From: Planctomycetaceae bacterium
GTDB lineage: Bacteria > Planctomycetota > Planctomycetia > Planctomycetales > Planctomycetaceae
Reading direction: 5' to 3'
DNA: 64,000 nucleotides
Assembly (NCBI GenBank): GCA_021732415.1
Contig: JAKFVC010000014.1
Location: forward strand, 105,729 to 169,728
Made by a program: the position numbers and the translations under genes
The notes under the pieces: generated by a model
Database searches by the model: none
Seen by the model: only the letters and a program-made list of their open reading frames with translations
Told to the model about the DNA's origin: nothing
In this document: positions 57,420-64,000 of the stretch, in pieces
Layout: each line of letters starts with the position of its first letter
How positions within the stretch are numbered: position 1 is the stretch's first letter

Positions 57420-59990
57420 TTAGCGTGCCGCTACATCGCGTGATAACTGCTTGGCCTCAGTCAGCAGAGCTGCCGGATCGTTGAACGGACTGTTACTGAT
57501 GTTTCGCCATCGAACTCGGCCCTGAGCGTCGATCAGGAATGTCCCGTGCAACGGCTGCTTGTCAGATTCGGTGCAGCCATAGGCCTTGAAGACTTCCAAT
57601 TTGGCGTCGGACAACAGCGGAATCGGAAAGCCGCCTTCCTTTTCGTAGTCGACCAGCGCATTTTTCAGGTCTTTCGGCACATCGGTGCTGATGGCGACCA
57701 GGTCGATTCCCAGTTCAGAAAACTCTTTGGCCTTCTTCGCGAAGTTGTTGAGCTGCTCCATGCAGCGGATGCAGCCGTAGCCTTCGTAGAAGATCAGCAC
57801 GACTTGTCGGCCTTTGTACTGGCTCAGCGAAACGATCTTTCCATCCCTGTCGGGCAAACTCCAAGTCGCAGCCCGAGCAGGCCCGGCGACAGGCGTGGCG
57901 GCCTCGCCACTGACGGGCGAAGTCTGGGCGAGCGGTGCAACTGCCAGTTTCGGCGCGCCAGACCCCGCCTTGGGCGGTTGTTCGTACTTGTCATATTCGT
58001 ATCCGAGCTGTGCGACACGGTCGCCCGCGCTGACCGGCATGTCGATTCGCTTGCCGTTGCGGTCTGCATAGGTGAACTTGCGGTCGAGATACTTGGGATC
58101 GGTGGGATTCGCATTGCCCAGCCGATTCCAGCTTTCCCAAACGCGATCCAGGTTGCAGTGATGGAGATAGAACAGCGGGTCGCCGCCCACCGTGGCGAAG
58201 TCGGCCATGTCGCCACCGATGGCAACATGAGTTAAGAAGTGTGGGTTAATGTCAAGCCGGGGGCAGAAGCCGAGGCTGCCCGTCGCCGAGTCGATGTACG
58301 TCTTCTCGTTGAGGCAGTCCAAGGTCAGCCAATTCATGTAGACGTTGTCGATCCGCTCGCCCCCATTGACCCACGGGTTGCGCGTGCCATTGAACAGCGG
58401 ACTGCCAGGGTCGCGAAAGACCAGGGGAAGTGACAGATCGACTTCGTTGCCGGTAACCGGGTTCCAGTAGGGGAGCGAAAATTCTTCATCTTTGAGGACC
58501 TCGCGAATCGTTTGCTCAAACTGAGACAGCATCAGGCGATGCCACGGCAGAAAATACCACTGCTGATACTGCTCCGGGTTTTCGGGGTTGAAGGGGTGTG
58601 CCTGACAGCCGTTCCACGTCGCTTCGGCGAAACTCTGCAGGTCCGCTGGCAGCGATGCAATCACTGCGGTCTTATGTTTCCGAGACTCTTCCCACAGAAA
58701 CGCCGGCGGTCCCTTGACCCAATGCGTGTACCACCACCAGTTCCAGGAGTGGGGGTCGCGGTCGGGCAGCGAGCGCATGATCTTGATGGCCTTCGCGTAC
58801 TTGTCGAGCATCTTCTGGCCTTCGGGACTCTTGATGTCGTAGCGGACGTAAGTCGTCGGTTTGCTGAGCGAAGTGGTGCTCGTCTTGAGGTTGATTGACG
58901 GCGACGGACTCGCCAGTTCCAGCACATCATGTGACCCCGTGTGGACTTCGAGCTTGGGGTCGAGCATCGCCATCGCCCCGGCCGACGTGATCATGCCGCT
59001 TACCAGGTGAAAGCGATTGCCAATCACCGCGCCCGCCACGCCATGACGCGGCATCGGCATGGAAGGGAGCGTCGCCCAGGAATTGGTCGCCGGATCATAG
59101 GCCTCGATGCATCGATAGGTGCCGACGAGTTGCTTGGTCGTCACCTCACCGCCAGCGACGTAGATTCTGCGGCCGTCGGTACCACAGCCGCCGCCGCTGC
59201 GGGGCGTCGGCATCCGTTCCTTCGGAGCACTCCACAAGTCGTTTGCGGGGTCGTACTCTTCCACGACATCGGTGTTGGTGGCTGCCATGATGAATCCATG
59301 CCCGGTGCGGCCGCCGATGACGTAGATTTTGCCGTTCACGTTCGCGGCGAAGGCGTGATTTCGCGGTACGGCCATCGGCTTGCGACTCTCCCACTTGTTC
59401 GTGGCGGGATCGTAAACGTGATTGGTGCTCAGCACGTTGGCAGGTCCCATGAATGTGAAGAATGGCGCTTTGGAGCCTTCCACAGTGGTCACGCCGCCGA
59501 TCAAGTGAATCTTTCCAAAGGCTTCGACTGCCACCGCCGAACCGAGCTTGGTCGGCAGCGGGGCCAGCGCCTTCCACGAATCAGCGGTCGGATCGTATTC
59601 CCACATGTCGTCGGTCGGTTGCCAGGCAGCCCCGATGGGGAGCGGGCTCTTTTCCGGGGGGACGAAGCCGCCGCAGGCGTAAATCTTGCCGTTGTAGGCA
59701 GCCAGGGCTGCGTGATGTGTAGGCCGCGGCATTGGCGTTTTCTTAGTCCACGCCTCAGTCGCAGGGTCATACTCGTAGTTGACTCCACGGGCCTTGCCCT
59801 CGCCCCAGCCGCCGATCACGTACATCTTTCCGTCCAGGACAGCGCTGTACAGTTCCTCATCTGGCTCAGGGAACGGCGCTGCTTTCTTCCACGGTGAACC
59901 TGGCATCTGCGCCAGCCCGGCTGTGGCGAAGATCAGGCTGGCTGCGATCACAGCCAGGATCGCGCCACTGCGTTGTAACAATCTCGTCAT
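57420..59990 (-). CDS. secreted Kelch - tyrosinase - peroxiredoxin-like fusion protein
   Basis: This 856-residue protein starts at an ATG with AAGGAA eight bases upstream. Residues 1-27 are a signal peptide ending GLAQ. Residues 30-365 are a Kelch propeller ([47 protein letters not shown]). Residues 385-670 are a tyrosinase copper domain: CuA candidates His423 (YTHW), His465 (CQAH) and His484 (FLPWHRLML); CuB His584 and His588 (PHFLTH) and His610/611 ([15 protein letters not shown]). Residues 708-850 are an AhpC/TSA-like thioredoxin fold ([18 protein letters not shown]) with Cys740-Cys743 (CIRC). The enzyme probably oxidises phenols outside the cytoplasm, with the C-terminal domain handling peroxide or thiols. 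The His465-His484 spacing is longer than in small tyrosinases. The combination is unusual; function is inferred from domains. Confidence 0.9.
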   Translation of the reverse strand: MTRLLQRSGAILAVIAASLIFATAGLAQMPGSPWKKAAPFPEPDEELYSAVLDGKMYVIGGWGEGKARGVNYEYDPATEAWTKKTPMPRPTHHAALAAYNGKIYACGGFVPPEKSPLPIGAAWQPTDDMWEYDPTADSWKALAPLPTKLGSAVAVEAFGKIHLIGGVTTVEGSKAPFFTFMGPANVLSTNHVYDPATNKWESRKPMAVPRNHAFAANVNGKIYVIGGRTGHGFIMAATNTDVVEEYDPANDLWSAPKERMPTPRSGGGCGTDGRRIYVAGGEVTTKQLVGTYRCIEAYDPATNSWATLPSMPMPRHGVAGAVIGNRFHLVSGMITSAGAMAMLDPKLEVHTGSHDVLELASPSPSINLKTSTTSLSKPTTYVRYDIKSPEGQKMLDKYAKAIKIMRSLPDRDPHSWNWWWYTHWVKGPPAFLWEESRKHKTAVIASLPADLQSFAEATWNGCQAHPFNPENPEQYQQWYFLPWHRLMLSQFEQTIREVLKDEEFSLPYWNPVTGNEVDLSLPLVFRDPGSPLFNGTRNPWVNGGERIDNVYMNWLTLDCLNEKTYIDSATGSLGFCPRLDINPHFLTHVAIGGDMADFATVGGDPLFYLHHCNLDRVWESWNRLGNANPTDPKYLDRKFTYADRNGKRIDMPVSAGDRVAQLGYEYDKYEQPPKAGSGAPKLAVAPLAQTSPVSGEAATPVAGPARAATWSLPDRDGKIVSLSQYKGRQVVLIFYEGYGCIRCMEQLNNFAKKAKEFSELGIDLVAISTDVPKDLKNALVDYEKEGGFPIPLLSDAKLEVFKAYGCTESDKQPLHGTFLIDAQGRVRWRNISNSPFNDPAALLTEAKQLSRDVAAR

Positions 59991-60121
59991 GACATGTTCC
60001 TTTCGAGGTAAATTTGTGAACAGGCACGAACCTGGTCACCGGATCATATTTGTTGGATCAACGGCCGGGCGTAGGTTCCGCGGCTGAGCATTCGAGCTGT
60101 AGGGCAAGTTCGCCCCGCCGT

Positions 60122-60454
60122 TCAAGGTTTTCGGTCACCATCACTCGGTGCTTCGGATTCAATGTGTCTTGTGACCAGTCGACGAGTCTCTGAGATTTCA
60201 GCGACGATCGCCTTGGTCAGGCAGTCGGCGGCGACAAGCTCCGCCCGTTGGTGGTGTAGGTCCACCAGGTAAGCCTGACCCTCGGCATCAATGAAGGTCA
60301 CACCCGCCAGATCGACACGGACGATCGGCTTTTGCTGCTTCGCCGCAGTCCGCTGCCAGCATTCCTTTAGCTCCTGGACCCAGCGCCCCGCCAACCTTCC
60401 TTCAAGTTGGAAAGTGATGGAGCTCGCATCTTCGTGGACCGTAATCCTGAGCAT
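60122..60454 (-). CDS. STAS-domain protein (anti-anti-sigma-like)
   Basis: This 110-residue protein has an AGGA ribosome site and begins MLRITVHEDASSITFQLEGR. The STAS core is visible: LEGRLAGRWVQEL, VRVDLAGVTFIDAEGQAYLV (the loop usually carrying the phosphorylatable Ser has DAEG instead) and a C-terminal TKAIVAEI. The missing Ser/Thr suggests it is not controlled by a classic SpoIIAB-type kinase. It lies between the tyrosinase fusion gene and the sigma-54 activator on the same strand and has its own sigma-54 promoter candidate. Confidence 0.8.
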   Translation of the reverse strand: MLRITVHEDASSITFQLEGRLAGRWVQELKECWQRTAAKQQKPIVRVDLAGVTFIDAEGQAYLVDLHHQRAELVAADCLTKAIVAEISETRRLVTRHIESEAPSDGDRKP

Positions 60455-60496
60455 GGCTTATCCTGAGAGCTGATCATTGACGGATGCCTTAGCTAA

Positions 60497-60512
60497 AGCA
60501 CAGGCCATGCCA
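60497..60512 (-). promoter_or_regulatory. candidate sigma-54 promoter for the STAS gene
   Basis: Minus-strand TGGCATGGCCTGTGCT matches the TGGCACRNNNNTTGCW consensus at all but two of the defined positions, with GG and GC 10 bases apart as required. The -12 GC is about 44 bases before the STAS ATG. A sigma-54 activator gene lies directly upstream. Confidence 0.6.
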
Positions 60513-60605
60513 ACGCGGCTAGAGTTAGCACTTCGCGTCGTAAGATAGGCTTGACGCTAGACTTGCAGATTGACCAAACCCGCGGCAGATAGCCGTATAG
60601 AGAAG

Positions 60606-60659
60606 AGGCGCCAGCATTGGCGCGCCAGCCAGTCAGCGCCGGCGCCAACGGGCTGGCGC
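60606..60659. terminator. GC-rich hairpin cluster after the sigma-54 activator gene
   Basis: GCGCCAGCC (60622-60630) and GGCTGGCGC (60651-60659) form a perfect 9-bp stem, with the palindrome GCGCCGGCGC (60636-60645) inside the loop; a further GGCGCC...GGCGCGCC follows. It overlaps the stop of the activator gene and has no T-tract, so it is a weak or factor-dependent terminator candidate. Confidence 0.5.
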
Positions 60660-62206
60660 TATTCGGGCCGATTGATGCCGAGCTTCTTCATCTTCCAGAG
60701 CAGCGTGGACCGGTTCATCCCGAGGCGGGCCGCTGCGCCCTTCGGACCGCCCAGCACCCAACCGGCGTCTAGGATTGCTCCGAGAATGTGTTCCCGCTCG
60801 GCGTCTGCCAGCGTCACGGCGGCGGTCGGAGCAGGGGCCGGCGCGGTGGCGGACTGTAGGTCACTGAGGGGAACTTGGAGCGAGAGCCCGGGCGTCAGGA
60901 TCACCGCGCGCTCAATGACGTTCTGCAGTTCCCGGATGTTGCCGGGCCAGTAGTAGCGAACCAGAGCCTCCATGACCGCGGAGGGGATCGTCTCGATACG
61001 CCGGCCCATCCGTCGTGCGAACCGCTGTGTAAAATGTCGGACCAGCGGCGGGATGTCGTCAGACCGATCCCGCAGCGCTGGCAGTGTTACTGGGAAGACG
61101 TTCAGGCGGTAGTAGAGGTCCTCGCGGAAACGGCCGTCGGTCACCATCTTCGCCAGGTCGCGGTGGGTGGCCGCCACCAACCGCACATCCACCTTGATCG
61201 TCTTCGTGCCGCCGAGGCGCTCGAACTCCTGCTCCTGCAGAACGCGAAGAAGTTTGGGCTGCAACTCTGCCGGAATGTCGCCGACTTCGTCCAGAAACAA
61301 CGTCCCCTGGTGGGCCAATTCAAAGCGACCAATCTTTTGGCTGATAGCGCCGGTGAAGGCACCCTTCTCGTGGCCGAAGAGCTCGCTTTCCAACAAGCCT
61401 GTGGGGATAGCCGCACAGTTGAGCTTGATGAAACTGCGGTCATGGCGAGGGCTTCGCTCATGCAGGGCCCGGGCGACGAGTTCCTTACCCGTGCCGGTCT
61501 CGCCACGAATGAGGACCGTGGAACCGGTGGGAGCGACAGTCTCGACCTCCTTCATGACCCGGCGGAGCGCAGCGCTGTTGCCGACGATGTCGCCAAAATT
61601 GTGCTCTGTGCGGATCTCCTCCTCCAGATAGGCGTTCTCCTTGGAAAGCTTGTCCTTGAGCGTTTGAATCTCCTGGAAGGCCTCGGCATTCTCGAATGCC
61701 ACAGCCACTTGGTTGGCGACGAGTTGCAAGAAGCTCATTTCCGAGTTTGCATAGGACGACGGCCGCTTGGACGAAAAAACCAGGGCGCCCATTCGTCGTC
61801 GGGATGTGGTCAACGGCAGCCAGCAGAGGCTCTGCACTCCATACGGCTTTACTTGTTCCAGCAACCGCGGCCAGCGTTTCAGCTCGTCCTCGCTCGACAC
61901 AATGAGGGGCTCCTGCGTCTGCCACACCAACCCTGACGGGTCTTCTTCAACCGCGAGGACAATTGTCGCGCCGGGTAGTACGGGTTCGCATGTTTCGAGG
62001 ACATGCAGACGCATGGTATTGTCGGTTGCCTCGTGGATGACCAGGGAGACGAAATCAAAGTGTACGACGTGCTGGAGCCGGTCGGCCAGCTCGTGAAACA
62101 GAGCCTGCGGATCTCGGTGTGCGACGATCGCTTCCGACACGGCGAGCAAAGCCCGGTGCGGATCGTGAGTGGACGTTGCTTGCCCGCGAAGCGAAACATA
62201 TGTCAT
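60659..62206 (-). CDS. GAF-domain sigma-54-dependent activator (FhlA-like)
   Basis: The ATG at 62206 (515 residues) is chosen over a TTG at 62212 because GGAG lies six bases before it. Residues about 15-178 form a GAF sensor domain, then a short coiled coil. The AAA+ domain has Walker A GETGTGKE (235-242), GAFTGA (282-287, contacts sigma-54) and Walker B TLFLDEVGD (302-310). The C-terminal Fis-type helix-turn-helix is GGPKGAAARLGMNRSTLLWK. The protein activates sigma-54 promoters when its GAF ligand (small molecule, possibly aromatic, formate or redox signal) binds. It ends an operon marR-esterase-activator and probably controls the STAS gene just downstream. Confidence 0.93.
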   Translation of the reverse strand: MTYVSLRGQATSTHDPHRALLAVSEAIVAHRDPQALFHELADRLQHVVHFDFVSLVIHEATDNTMRLHVLETCEPVLPGATIVLAVEEDPSGLVWQTQEPLIVSSEDELKRWPRLLEQVKPYGVQSLCWLPLTTSRRRMGALVFSSKRPSSYANSEMSFLQLVANQVAVAFENAEAFQEIQTLKDKLSKENAYLEEEIRTEHNFGDIVGNSAALRRVMKEVETVAPTGSTVLIRGETGTGKELVARALHERSPRHDRSFIKLNCAAIPTGLLESELFGHEKGAFTGAISQKIGRFELAHQGTLFLDEVGDIPAELQPKLLRVLQEQEFERLGGTKTIKVDVRLVAATHRDLAKMVTDGRFREDLYYRLNVFPVTLPALRDRSDDIPPLVRHFTQRFARRMGRRIETIPSAVMEALVRYYWPGNIRELQNVIERAVILTPGLSLQVPLSDLQSATAPAPAPTAAVTLADAEREHILGAILDAGWVLGGPKGAAARLGMNRSTLLWKMKKLGINRPE

Positions 62207-62220
62207 GGGCAACTCCCCGG

Positions 62221-63084
62221 TCAGTCGACCTTGGGTTCACGGAACAGCAATTGGGCGAAGTGGAACAGGTCGCCCTTCCACACTTTGAAATCGTGCCCGC
62301 CACCGGAAATGACATTGTAGTGGTGCGGCACTTTCTTTTCATCGAGCATGTTGTGTACGCCCTGACTGATCCGGAACAGCCCATCCTTGTCGCCGCAGGC
62401 GACGTACAACAGCCGAAGTTTTTTGATCGCCTGCTCTGGCTCCTTGAAGAGTTCTGCGGGAGGTTTTGTGTTGGGAGCGGAAGAGAACCCGCCGACCCAG
62501 GCAAAGGTATCGAGATTGCCGAGGCCGAAATTCAGCGACTGGCCACCACCCATCGACAGACCGGCAAGGGCTCGCGACTCGCGGTTGGCCTTGACCGAGT
62601 AGCTCTTTTCAATGAAAGGGATCAGATCCTTCAGCAAGTCCTGCTCGAAGGCGGCAAACGCCGGCGACTGTTTGGGGATGGAGTCGCGCGCCGTCACGTC
62701 CTTTCCAGCGCGGCCGTTCGGCAGCACGACAATCATGGGCACTGCCTTTTTGTCAGCATAAAGGTTGTCGAGAATCACGTCGGGCGCGCCGCTGCGAGCC
62801 CACTCGTTCTCGTCGCCGCCGATGCCGTGAAGGAGGTACAAGACTGGATATTCTTGATCGCGCGAGTATCCCGGCGGCATGTAGATCCGAGCCCGGCGCT
62901 TGATCCCCACTGTCGTCGAATTGTACTCGACCAATTCCAGCTTGCCACGTTCGATGCCATCGCGGCGGGCGTCGAAACCATCAGGCGGCGCGGGGAACAC
63001 CCTGTCGCTGGATTGTGCCAGTACCGGCGCTGCGGTGAGTGCCAGCATGACCCACGCGACGAGCCTAACGATGCATTCGCTCAC
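62221..63084 (-). CDS. secreted esterase (esterase D/feruloyl-esterase-like alpha/beta hydrolase)
   Basis: This 287-residue protein starts at a GTG whose bases overlap the TGA of marR (GTGA), with AGAGG upstream, so translation is coupled. Residues 1-24 are a signal peptide ending VLAQ. The hydrolase fold shows ARIYMPPGYSRDQEYPVLYL, LLHGIGGDENEW, the nucleophile Ser177 in GLSMGG, an acid at Asp232 or Asp234 (ACGDKDGL) and His264 in GGGHDFKVW. The family (PF00756) includes feruloyl and xylan acetyl esterases and enterochelin esterase. Its substrate is not determined. Release of phenolic acids would suit a neighbourhood with a tyrosinase and a GAF activator. Confidence 0.9.
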   Translation of the reverse strand: MSECIVRLVAWVMLALTAAPVLAQSSDRVFPAPPDGFDARRDGIERGKLELVEYNSTTVGIKRRARIYMPPGYSRDQEYPVLYLLHGIGGDENEWARSGAPDVILDNLYADKKAVPMIVVLPNGRAGKDVTARDSIPKQSPAFAAFEQDLLKDLIPFIEKSYSVKANRESRALAGLSMGGGQSLNFGLGNLDTFAWVGGFSSAPNTKPPAELFKEPEQAIKKLRLLYVACGDKDGLFRISQGVHNMLDEKKVPHHYNVISGGGHDFKVWKGDLFHFAQLLFREPKVD

Positions 63085-63557
63085 GATTCAACCTCTTGCG
63101 TCTGATTGGATGTTTCACTATCGAGCGGCACGCTCACCGCATTCAACGACTCAGCAACTTTTATCAGGAGTCTCACCAACGTTTCAGCCTCGTCGTGCTG
63201 AAGTGAGCCGACCATCTTCGCCCGAATCGGTTCGCCCGCTGTCCAGAGTTGCCGAAACTTCCGCTTTCCCGCCGCGGTGAGAGCCACCGTACGTGCTCGC
63301 GAGTCAGTCGGATGGGTGTCTCGTTGGACTAGTCCATGCCGTTCCAGCAGGACGAGCATCGCCCTCACTGTGCTTGGATCGGATGGCATACGGCGAGCGA
63401 GTTCCCGCTGGGTGAGTGCTTGTCCCCGTGAGAGAGCTGCGAGGAGAACGAACTGGTCCGCAGTGAGGCCATGCGGCGCGAATTGTGAATCCGACTGGCG
63501 GTGAAGTGCCAAGTAAGCGGTGCGGAGTGCCAACGGGAGTTCGCTTTTGATCTTCAT
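63081..63557 (-). CDS. MarR-family transcriptional regulator
   Basis: The start is at MKIKSELPLALRTAYLALHR (63557, 158 residues); an upstream start at 63590 would place the codon inside the operator palindrome. The winged helix has LTADQFVLLAALSRGQALTQ, then RELARRMPSDPSTVRAMLVL and the wing DTHPTDSRARTVALTAAGKR. MarR proteins are dimeric repressors released by phenolics, drugs or oxidants. It is first in an operon with the esterase and the sigma-54 activator and is probably autoregulated through the palindrome at 63576-63591. Confidence 0.9.
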   Translation of the reverse strand: MKIKSELPLALRTAYLALHRQSDSQFAPHGLTADQFVLLAALSRGQALTQRELARRMPSDPSTVRAMLVLLERHGLVQRDTHPTDSRARTVALTAAGKRKFRQLWTAGEPIRAKMVGSLQHDEAETLVRLLIKVAESLNAVSVPLDSETSNQTQEVES

Positions 63558-63575
63558 TGGTGCCTCGGAAATACT

Positions 63576-63591
63576 CGTGCGTATACGCACG
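63576..63591. promoter_or_regulatory. perfect 16-bp palindrome, probable MarR operator
   Basis: CGTGCGTATACGCACG is a complete palindrome located 19-34 bases before the MarR ATG. A -10-like CATAAT lies just upstream of it on the minus strand. The length and position suit a MarR dimer site that blocks transcription. Confidence 0.7.
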
Positions 63592-63735
63592 GTAAATTAT
63601 GGTAATTCGGCGGCTGACTGAGTGCAAGGAAAGCCCCCGCTGCCAAACGGTGCCGTGCCCGCTGAAGGGAGAATCACGCCACGCTGTTGGCCACCTCCGA
63701 AATGCGTCCCAATCGGACCGACGGGAGTCGGCTCG

Positions 63736-64000
63736 CCCGACCACTTCGTCAATCCGGTACGTGCCCCCTTTAACCAGCACGTCTGGCCTCAACCGGTGCA
63801 GCAGATCGAGCGGCGTCTCCTCATCGAAGATGACGAAATGCGAGACGCACCCCAGAGCCGCCAGCAGCGTTGCCCGGTCCCGTTCGCCAATCACCGGCCG
63901 GCTGGCTCCCTTCAACCGGCGGACACTGGCGTCGCTATTCACCCCGACGCCCAGCACGTCCCCCAGCTCCGCCGCCTGCTGCAACACCGTGACATGCCCC
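63736..64000 (-). pseudogene. hldE: HldE/RfaE cytidylyltransferase domain, truncated at its 3' end and cut by the window edge
   Basis: The minus frame enters from the window edge with GHVTVLQQAAELGDVLGVGV, then NSDASVRRLKG, RPVIGERDRATLLAAL and DVLVKGGTYRIDEVVG. This is the ADP-heptose synthase cytidylyltransferase domain (GHVxxL and VNSDxSVRxLKG motifs). Normal proteins continue with about 30 residues after EVVG (GGxVxxxxxxxGxSTTxI). Here that tail is absent: the frame continues with unrelated residues and runs to 63304 inside the marR gene. A second frame nearby does not restore it. The gene is probably broken or was cut by a rearrangement that placed the marR operon here. Confidence 0.7.

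Overview
The window reads as a chromosomal segment of a Planctomycetota bacterium, probably of the Planctomycetales. The evidence is a DUF1553/DUF1501 gene pair, a J-like/FHA/kinase protein of the planctomycete type, secreted proteins whose N-termini carry a basic stretch followed by an LExRxLL-like sorting motif, a dockerin-like C-terminus, and a 10,044-residue cadherin-like surface protein. I saw no rRNA, tRNA, CRISPR array or transposase gene.

Layout. 1-3.9 kb: the end of a DUF1553 gene, a Tat-exported DUF1501 protein, an FHA/pseudokinase protein and a frameshifted small lipoprotein. 3.9-17 kb: an accessory stretch that looks related to dissolved inorganic carbon or anion uptake. It holds DabA (DUF2309, zinc-site residues intact, no DabB partner in view), a SulP transporter, an OmpR-type two-component system, two copies of an unrecognised 77-78 residue membrane protein, two tandem ArsR-type repressors, an Imm33-like protein, and remnants of REC and AraC genes. 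A near-identical palindromic element lies upstream of one ArsR gene and upstream of the first small membrane protein, which suggests a shared regulon.

17.7-47.9 kb: one giant gene. It has YDG/MBG, fibronectin III, Big and CSPG-type modules in its first third, then 51 tandem cadherin-like repeats of about 98 residues interrupted once by an LTD-like insert, and a dockerin-like end. Its history of internal duplication is readable, including a two-repeat duplication with 491 identical bases. A strong intrinsic terminator follows. 48.5-51.4 kb: a small Flp-pilin-like protein, a second repetitive exported protein, and the 3' remnant of another large surface protein.

51.7-64 kb: a patatin-like hydrolase and an OprB-type porin diverge. 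A minus-strand series follows: phasin-like protein, coiled-coil protein, SMP-30/NHL-like secreted propeller, an unusual secreted Kelch-tyrosinase-peroxiredoxin fusion, and a STAS protein preceded by a good sigma-54 promoter candidate. Next comes an operon of MarR repressor, secreted esterase and GAF/AAA/Fis sigma-54 activator. A 16-bp perfect palindrome sits at the MarR promoter. The right edge carries a truncated HldE/RfaE cytidylyltransferase.

The most notable items are the giant protein and its duplication history, the three-domain tyrosinase fusion with its possible sigma-54 circuit, and the DabA/SulP/small-protein/ArsR neighbourhood. All functions are read from sequence motifs; no database search was run.
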